Assembly: GCA_017467905.1 (NCBI GenBank)
Contig: JAFUKD010000023.1
Coordinates: 23,836 to 87,835 of the forward strand
Length of the DNA stretch: 64,000 nucleotides
Direction of reading: 5' to 3'
Source of the DNA: Phascolarctobacterium sp.
GTDB lineage: Bacteria; Bacillota; Negativicutes; Acidaminococcales; Acidaminococcaceae
Position numbers and translations under genes: made by a program. The notes beneath the pieces were generated by a model, which ran no database searches, was not told the origin of the DNA, and was given only the letters and a program-made list of their open reading frames with translations. Every line of letters begins with the position of its first letter. Positions within the stretch are counted from its first letter, which is position 1. Of the stretch, positions 59,275 to 64,000 are shown piece by piece.

Positions 59275-60645
59275 ATGTATGAATTGATTGCTGTAATTTT
59301 GGCTGCAGGCAAGGGCACTCGTATGCGTAGTAAATTGCCTAAGGTTTTACATAAAGTGGGCGGCAAGGAAATGCTGCAGCATGTTATTGATGCTGCCACC
59401 ATTGCCGGAGCAGATGAGAAGGTTGTTATTGTTGGTCACGAGGCTGAATTGGTAGAAGAGATGGTTGGTGCGCAAGGGAAGATTGCCTTGCAGGCAGAAC
59501 AGCTTGGTACCGGTCATGCAGTGATGCAAACTAAAGAAGCTTTGGCTGGCTTTACCGGTACTGCTATGATTTTGTGTGGCGATACTCCCCTTTTAGAGGG
59601 CGAAGAGCTGAAAAAGTTTTACGAAGGTCATAAGGCAAACGGAGCTGCTGCTACCGTACTGACTGCCGTAATGGATAACCCCTATGGCTATGGCCGCATT
59701 GTGCGTGATGAAGCGGGCAATGTTCTGGGAATTGTAGAAGAAAAGGACGCAACTGCAGAGCAGAAGCTGATTAAAGAAATCAATACCGGTATTTACTGTA
59801 TTGAATGTCCGTTGATGTTTGACGTGCTGGCAACCTTAACCTGCAATAACGCACAAGGAGAATACTACCTGACAGACGTGCTTTCCAAATTAAATGAACG
59901 TGGTGAAAAGGTTGGCGGCGTTGTAACCGAAGATAGTGATATGGTTATGGGTATTAACTCTCGTAAACAGCTTGCTGTGGCAGAAGGCGTAATGCGTAAC
60001 CGTATTTTAGATAAGCTGATGGATGCGGGCGTAACCATTATGGACCCTGCCAGCACCTTCATCGAAGGCACTGTAAAAATTGGTGCAGATACCATCATTT
60101 ATCCTTACACTTGGCTGGAAGGCGCAACAGAAATTGGCGAGGACTGCGAGGTTGGGCCTAACGTGCGTTTGACCAATGTAAAGGTTGGTAACGATACTCA
60201 TATGCAATTTGTTTACGGACACGACTGCGAAGTGGGCAATGGCGTAACCGTTGGGCCTTATGTGCATTTGCGTCCTGATACTGTAATCAGTGACAAGGTT
60301 AAGATTGGCAATTTTGTTGAGGTTAAAAATTCTAATGTTGGCGTTGGCACTAAGCTGCCCCATCTGACTTATATTGGTGATAGCGATATTGGCAGTGGCG
60401 TGAACATGGGTTGCGGTTGCATCACTGTAAATTACGATGGCAAGAAGAAGCATCGCACTGTTGTAGAAGATAATGTTTTTGTAGGCTGCAATACTAATTT
60501 AGTGGCACCCGTTACAGTAAGGGAAGGCAGCTATATTGGCGCAGGCTCTACCATTACCAAGGAAGTTCCCGAAAACAGCTTGGGCATTGCCCGCGCAAAA
60601 CAAAAAAATATTGAAGGCTGGGCTGAAAAACAGCGTAAAAGCTAA
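59275..60645 (+). CDS. glmU: Bifunctional GlcNAc-1-P uridylyltransferase/GlcN-1-P acetyltransferase
   Basis: A 456-residue enzyme. The pyrophosphorylase domain has ILAAGKGTRMRSKLPKVLH and the UTP-site region LQAEQLGTGHAVMQT. The left-handed beta-helix has the hexapeptide repeats and GNFVEVKNSNVG, GDSDIGSGVNMGCG and NYDGKKKH. It makes UDP-GlcNAc for cell wall and envelope. ATG 59275 follows AAAGGGG; TTG 59269 is the alternative. Confidence 0.96.
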   Translation: MYELIAVILAAGKGTRMRSKLPKVLHKVGGKEMLQHVIDAATIAGADEKVVIVGHEAELVEEMVGAQGKIALQAEQLGTGHAVMQTKEALAGFTGTAMILCGDTPLLEGEELKKFYEGHKANGAAATVLTAVMDNPYGYGRIVRDEAGNVLGIVEEKDATAEQKLIKEINTGIYCIECPLMFDVLATLTCNNAQGEYYLTDVLSKLNERGEKVGGVVTEDSDMVMGINSRKQLAVAEGVMRNRILDKLMDAGVTIMDPASTFIEGTVKIGADTIIYPYTWLEGATEIGEDCEVGPNVRLTNVKVGNDTHMQFVYGHDCEVGNGVTVGPYVHLRPDTVISDKVKIGNFVEVKNSNVGVGTKLPHLTYIGDSDIGSGVNMGCGCITVNYDGKKKHRTVVEDNVFVGCNTNLVAPVTVREGSYIGAGSTITKEVPENSLGIARAKQKNIEGWAEKQRKS

Positions 60646-60664
60646 GGTTTTACCTTGTAAAGGC

Positions 60665-60693
60665 TTGTCGAAGCAATGGGCTTAGGTTATAAT
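60665..60693 (+). promoter_or_regulatory. Promoter of prs
   Basis: TTGTCG (60665-60670), 17-bp spacer, TATAAT (60688-60693). Confidence 0.75.
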
Positions 60694-60744
60694 TATACGC
60701 AGAGAAGGACATGTTATTAATGTTCAATTTGGAGGGATTAGGGC

Positions 60745-61704
60745 ATGTTAAATGATGTAAACAAATTTAAAATCTTTTGTGGTAACGCAAATCCGGATTT
60801 AGCTCGCGAGATTGCTGCATATTTGGGCACTACTGTTGGTGACGCAGTGATTAACCGTTTCAATAATGGCGAAGTACAAGTAATGATTAACGAGAGCGTT
60901 CGTGGCAAGGACGTATTCATTGTACAACCTACTTGCGGTCCCATCGTTAACGATAACGTAATGGAACTCTTGATTATGGTTGATGCCTTCAAACGTGCAT
61001 CTGCAAACCATATTACTGCGGTTATTCCGTACTATGGCTATGCTCGCCAAGACCGTAAGGCTCGTGGTCGTGAACCTATTACTGCAAAATTGATGGCAGA
61101 TTTGTTGGAAGCTGCAGGCGTAACCCGCGTTGTTACTATCGACTTGCATGCTGCACAAATCCAAGGCTTCTTTAATATTCCCTTTGACCATATGCTTGGT
61201 GCTCCCACCATGGCTGAATACATTAAAGAGAAAAACTTGGAAGACGTTATCGTTGTTTCTCCTGACCTTGGTGGCGTTGGTCGTGCCCGCAAATTTGCAG
61301 ACCTGTTGAACGCTCCTTTGGCAATCATTGATAAACGTCGTCCTGAACCCGGCGTTGCAGAAGTTATGAACCTGATTGGTGATGTTGCAGGCAAAAACTG
61401 CATTATGGTTGACGATATGGTTGACACCGCAGGCTCTTTGACTGAAGCTGCTCGCGCTTTGAAAAAATTTGGTGCAAAAGACATTTATGCTTGCTGCACT
61501 CATCCCATTCTTACCGACCCTGCATTGAGCCGTATTGCTCAATCCGATATTACTGAATTGGTTGTTACCAATACTATTCCCCTGCCGCCGGCTAAGGTTC
61601 ATCCCAAAATTAAAGTGCTTACCATTGCACCGATTTTGGCAGAAACCATCCTGCGCATTTACAATGAATGGTCTGTAAGCCAATTGTTTGATACCAGTAA
61701 ATAA
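60745..61704 (+). CDS. prs: Ribose-phosphate pyrophosphokinase
   Basis: A 319-residue class I PRPP synthetase. The N-terminal FKIFCGNANPDLAREIAAYL is followed by IPYYGYARQDRKARGREPIT, the flexible catalytic loop region with DKRRPEPG, and the PRPP loop VDDMVDTAGSLTEAA. PRPP feeds purine, pyrimidine, His and Trp synthesis, including TrpD here. GGAGGG precedes the ATG. Confidence 0.97.
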   Translation: MLNDVNKFKIFCGNANPDLAREIAAYLGTTVGDAVINRFNNGEVQVMINESVRGKDVFIVQPTCGPIVNDNVMELLIMVDAFKRASANHITAVIPYYGYARQDRKARGREPITAKLMADLLEAAGVTRVVTIDLHAAQIQGFFNIPFDHMLGAPTMAEYIKEKNLEDVIVVSPDLGGVGRARKFADLLNAPLAIIDKRRPEPGVAEVMNLIGDVAGKNCIMVDDMVDTAGSLTEAARALKKFGAKDIYACCTHPILTDPALSRIAQSDITELVVTNTIPLPPAKVHPKIKVLTIAPILAETILRIYNEWSVSQLFDTSK

Positions 61705-61722
61705 GAGTTGCTTAGAAATTTT

Positions 61723-61752
61723 AAAAGGCTTGCCAAACGGCAAGCCTTTTCT
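61723..61752 (+). terminator. Terminator of prs
   Basis: AAAAGGCTTGCC (61723-61734) pairs with GGCAAGCCTTTT (61739-61750). Confidence 0.94.
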
Positions 61753-61796
61753 TATAAAATTACTATATAAAATTTTTCCATTTATAGTTATAAAAT

Positions 61797-61982
61797 AACA
61801 TTTTCAGTATTCACGCAACATGAAAAAATTGACGCTCCTTTTAGTTGAAAATATCGTCGTTCGTAATTCGCTTCTTAGTATTTGCAATAATTTAGAAAAT
61901 ACAGCTCAGGTACTCACTACCGATATTTTCTCCTTACCGTCGCTATTTTTCCAAATCGTTGCTTAGAATAGCTGAAAATGTT
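61797..61982 (+). repeat. R1 structured repeat, copy C (shorter form)
   Basis: A 186-bp element. The outer stem is AACATTTTCAG-TATTC (61797-61812) with GAATA-G-CTGAAAATGTT (61966-61982). The inner stem is GAAAATATCG (61847-61856) with CGATATTTTC (61921-61930). It shares GCTCCTTTTAGT and ACAGCTCAGG with copies A and B. The first small hairpin and the TCCACAT/ATGTGGA stem are lost. Confidence 0.82.
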
Positions 61983-62012
61983 AATTGTTGGTATGTGCAT
62001 TATATTTTAGGA

Positions 62013-62059
62013 GAAGGCTCCCTCTTGAGGGAGCTGTCAGCGTAGATGACTGAGGGAGT
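62013..62059 (+). repeat. R3 double-hairpin repeat, copy 2, abutting a start codon
   Basis: GAAGGCTCCCTCTTGAGGGA at 62013 opens a hairpin CTCCCTC-TT-GAGGGAG, followed by GTCAGC-GTA-GATGAC and TGAGGGAGT directly joined to ATG 62060. It differs from copy 1 at four positions; one keeps the first stem paired (G-U to A-U). Confidence 0.8.
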
Positions 62060-62866
62060 ATGCGACTAATTTATATTCTATTTTTAACAGGAATATTGGC
62101 TGTGGCAATGCTTTGGGCTGGCAAGCTTGGGGCGCTGCGGAAGAAGGTGGCGGCTCTTTTAGCGTGTGCTTCTTTGGTGTGCGGGGGAGGCTTGCTGCTT
62201 TTGGCGGTGCTTCCGGGGAATAGCTTTTATGGTGAAACTATTACGTCTGCAAATCTTCCCCAAGGTAAAAAGCTTGTGGCACTTACCTTTGATGATGGGC
62301 CCTATCCTCCTTATACCCAGGATTTGCTCAAAGTTTTGGAAAGCAGGCAAGTGCCGGCGACATTCTTTATTGTAGGAAACAATGCTTCCCGCTATCCGGA
62401 AGTTGTGCGTTTAGTGGGAAGTAAAGGCCACGAAATTGCCTTGCACGCAGGAGAACATAAGGATTTACTAAAGTTAGATAGAGCAGAGCTTGCGGGAAAT
62501 ATTGCTTTCGGCAAAAAGGTTTTGGAGGATTTGACCGGTAAGCCTGTAAAATATATGCGTCCGCCCCATGGTTTTAGAGACTGGCTGGTAATGGATGAAG
62601 TTTCCAAGGCGGGATTACAGGTTGTAAATTGGAGTGTTATCCCTCGCGATTGGACAAACCCCGGAGCCAGGGTGATTGCAGAGCGTGTGTGCAAGGAGGC
62701 TAAACCCGGAGCAATAGTTTTGCTGCATGATGGGGACGCACCATTTCAAAAGGCTTCGCGCGAGCAAACGGTGGAGGCGACTGGAATAATTATTGACGAG
62801 TTGCGGAAGCAGGGTTATGAGTTTGTTACCGTTGGGGAATTGTTGAGTAACCAAACTGCCGAATAA
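62060..62866 (+). CDS. Polysaccharide deacetylase (NodB domain) membrane-anchored protein
   Basis: A 268-residue protein. Two N-terminal hydrophobic helices (about residues 1-20 and 30-52) anchor it. The NodB domain has TFDDGP with the catalytic Asp pair, HAGEHKD in the metal His motif position, YMRPPHG, and VLLHDGD near the end. It would remove N-acetyl groups from peptidoglycan or another cell-surface glycan. The ATG is fused to repeat R3, with GAGGGAG only one base upstream, closer than usual. Repeat R1 copy D begins at its stop codon. Confidence 0.88.
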   Translation: MRLIYILFLTGILAVAMLWAGKLGALRKKVAALLACASLVCGGGLLLLAVLPGNSFYGETITSANLPQGKKLVALTFDDGPYPPYTQDLLKVLESRQVPATFFIVGNNASRYPEVVRLVGSKGHEIALHAGEHKDLLKLDRAELAGNIAFGKKVLEDLTGKPVKYMRPPHGFRDWLVMDEVSKAGLQVVNWSVIPRDWTNPGARVIAERVCKEAKPGAIVLLHDGDAPFQKASREQTVEATGIIIDELRKQGYEFVTVGELLSNQTAE

Positions 62867-63032
62867 CAATTTATAATTTTCCGCTCATAAAGAAATGCTT
62901 AACGTTCCCTTTAGTATGAAAATTTTGTCGTTCGCAAAACTCGTGCAAGCACTCAGACAATTGCTCATTACCAAAATTTTCTTGATTTAGGCGTCACTAC
63001 ATTTCTTAAATCGCTTGAAAATATATAAATTG
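62867..63032 (+). repeat. R1 structured repeat, copy D (diverged)
   Basis: A 166-bp element starting right after the deacetylase stop. The outer stem is CAATTTATA-ATTTTC (62867-62881) with GAAAATATATAAATTG (63017-63032). The inner stem is GAAAATTTTG (62918-62927) with CAAAATTTTC (62972-62981), a different sequence from the other copies but still perfectly paired. CGTTCCCTTTAGTATG matches the family core. Confidence 0.72.
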
Positions 63033-63190
63033 CTTTCTTGCAAATTGCGTTATAAGAAATTTTATGATAACATTATGCCGTTCGTAAATTAGAGAAAATA
63101 AATACAACAAGCTTTAATCATATATAATGGTAAACTGTATAGCACAATTTTTTTGAGTAATTTGTTGATGGATATAGAAAGGAACTGGAA

Positions 63191-63838
63191 ATGAAACTAA
63201 TCGTTGGTTTAGGAAATATAGGTAAGGAGTACGAAAACACTCGTCATAATATTGGCTTTATGGTGGTGGACGAGCTTGCGAAGCGTTGGGGCGTAAGCTT
63301 TAACCGCACTGATAAGAACGCCATGTTCGCAGAGTATCGTGCGCCGGAAAAAATTATGCTCATTAAGCCCACTACTTATATGAATTTGAGTGGTATTGCT
63401 GTAGGCGCTTATGCAAATTACTACAACCTTGGCAATGAAGAGATTGCTGTTATTCAAGACGATTTGGATTTGCCAGTTGGTCAACTGCGTATCCGCAAAA
63501 AAGGTAGCGCAGGTGGACACAATGGTATTAAATCCATCCAAGAGAATTTGGGTACGGATGAATTCCCTCGTTTCAAAATTGGTATAAGTCATCCTGCTCG
63601 TAATGGGAAGGCAGTAATCAGTCACGTTTTGAAACCTTTTGCCGGCGAAGAGAAGGCTGCTATTGAAGAAGCTGTTAAGAAAATGGCAGATGCCTTGGAG
63701 CGTTGGGTAAAGGAAGATATTGATGCTGTAATGAACGAGTACAATAAGAAGCCTCCTAAACCGAAAAAGGAAAAGCCTAAAAAAGAGGAAGCACCGAAAG
63801 TGGAGGAAGGCGTGGAAGTTAAGGTCGAAGAAAAGTAA
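63191..63838 (+). CDS. pth: Peptidyl-tRNA hydrolase
   Basis: A 215-residue Pth. It has VGLGNIGKEYENTRHNIGF with catalytic His20, PTTYMNLSG with the conserved Asn, VIQDDLDLPVGQLRIRKKGS with catalytic Asp93, and GHNGIKSI. It recycles peptidyl-tRNAs. The last 30 residues are a Lys/Pro/Glu tail (KKPPKPKKEKPKKEEAP) beyond the usual 185-190-residue enzyme, perhaps for ribosome or RNA contact. AAAGGA precedes the ATG. Confidence 0.96.
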   Translation: MKLIVGLGNIGKEYENTRHNIGFMVVDELAKRWGVSFNRTDKNAMFAEYRAPEKIMLIKPTTYMNLSGIAVGAYANYYNLGNEEIAVIQDDLDLPVGQLRIRKKGSAGGHNGIKSIQENLGTDEFPRFKIGISHPARNGKAVISHVLKPFAGEEKAAIEEAVKKMADALERWVKEDIDAVMNEYNKKPPKPKKEKPKKEEAPKVEEGVEVKVEEK

Positions 63839-63860
63839 AATTTGAAGAGAAATAAAAATA

Positions 63861-63890
63861 AGAGGCTGGGACAAAACTATCCTCTAAAAA
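63861..63890. mobile_element. Probable end of an insertion sequence (terminal region)
   Basis: AGAGGCTGGGACAAAACTAT at 63861 is the kind of sequence I associate with ends of IS1182-like elements, and it precedes a hairpin and a minus-strand frame at the window edge. Without the other end this stays tentative. Confidence 0.4.
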
Positions 63891-63894
63891 CTAA

Positions 63895-63940
63895 AAGAAG
63901 TGTAATTGAGATGTTTTATACATTCTCAATTACACTTCTT
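63895..63940 (-). terminator. 17-bp perfect stem-loop
   Basis: AAGAAGTGTAATTGAGA (63895-63911) pairs with TCTCAATTACACTTCTT (63924-63940). It lies directly after the stop of the partial minus-strand frame. Confidence 0.75.
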
Positions 63941-63947
63941 CGTATTT

Positions 63948-64000
63948 CTATCCAATTTTCAAACTTTGGCTTGCTATTTTTCTCATGTTTACCGCCATCA
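63948..64000 (-). CDS. Possible transposase C-terminus (truncated by the window)
   Basis: The frame ending at 63948 reads MAVNMRKIASQSLKIG and stop. The MA-x-N-x-RK-x-A pattern resembles the last helix of IS1182/IS4-type transposases. Only about 17 codons are inside the window, so this is a suggestion. Confidence 0.35.
   Translation of the reverse strand, partial: MAVNMRKIASQSLKIG

Noticed and set aside
1..64000. CRISPR array or prophage
   Set aside because: No regularly spaced identical repeats with unique spacers and no phage structural or integrase genes were seen; the R1-R3 repeats are dispersed, not clustered.

Overview
The window reads as chromosome of a gut Firmicute, most likely of the class Negativicutes (Acidaminococcaceae such as Phascolarctobacterium or Acidaminococcus). 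That placement is inference. It rests on Firmicute-type regulation (tryptophan T-box, TPP riboswitch, PurR repressor, the DUF2232-gdpP-rplI block, DUF951, YitT), a bile salt hydrolase, an [FeFe]-hydrogenase maturase and a branched-chain amino acid transporter, and on general recall rather than a search. Soj/ParA, Spo0J/ParB, three perfect 16-bp parS sites, dnaB and rplI place the window close to the replication origin.

Layout. 1-4.1 kb is a visibly AT-rich accessory stretch: the end of a TnpV-like gene, a frameshifted lipoprotein gene divergent from an XRE repressor with two operator-like palindromes, an ISL3-type insertion sequence bracketed by iterated motifs, and an orphan HicB-like gene. 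4.2-8.8 kb holds a secreted nuclease, a bile salt hydrolase between two 31-bp parS-containing direct repeats, parA, parB and a DUF554 membrane protein. 9.5-16.3 kb is a complete branched-chain amino acid ABC system (two tandem binding proteins, H, M, G, F) followed by a CBS-ACT sensor-like protein and DUF951. 16.4-27.3 kb carries two secreted proteins of unknown role, ychF, a PHP phosphatase, a MATE pump, a DMT exporter, copZ/copA, a DUF1847/fluC pair and an MntA-HepT toxin-antitoxin pair. 27.4-34.2 kb holds an FMN reductase, hydE coupled to a ClC antiporter, and the TPP-riboswitch thiSFGH operon. 34.2-43.7 kb holds an M20 peptidase, a membrane protein, a cyclophilin, a GIY-YIG protein, a cold-shock protein, a TrmB-like regulator coupled to a lysA-type decarboxylase, dnaB, a CofE-like protein, tRNA-Lys and a tautomerase. 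43.8-47.4 kb is a T-box-controlled trpDCFA operon lacking trpE, trpG and trpB. 47.4-56 kb holds a CorC-type protein, gluQ, DUF2232-gdpP-rplI, a second DMT protein and YitT. 56-64 kb is the ispE-gntR-NTP transferase-purR-glmU-prs cluster, a polysaccharide deacetylase, pth, and the edge of another insertion sequence.

The most interesting material is between the genes. Three families of structured, dispersed repeats occupy intergenic space. R1 is a 166-221 bp nested-palindrome element whose outer and inner stems differ in sequence between copies but remain paired (compensatory change). R2 is a roughly 120-bp palindromic element that usually begins exactly at the stop codon of the upstream gene. 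R3 is a roughly 47-bp double hairpin lying directly in front of start codons, so that its 3' end supplies the Shine-Dalgarno sequence. I recognise none of these as a named RNA family; they are the best candidates here for an undescribed system.
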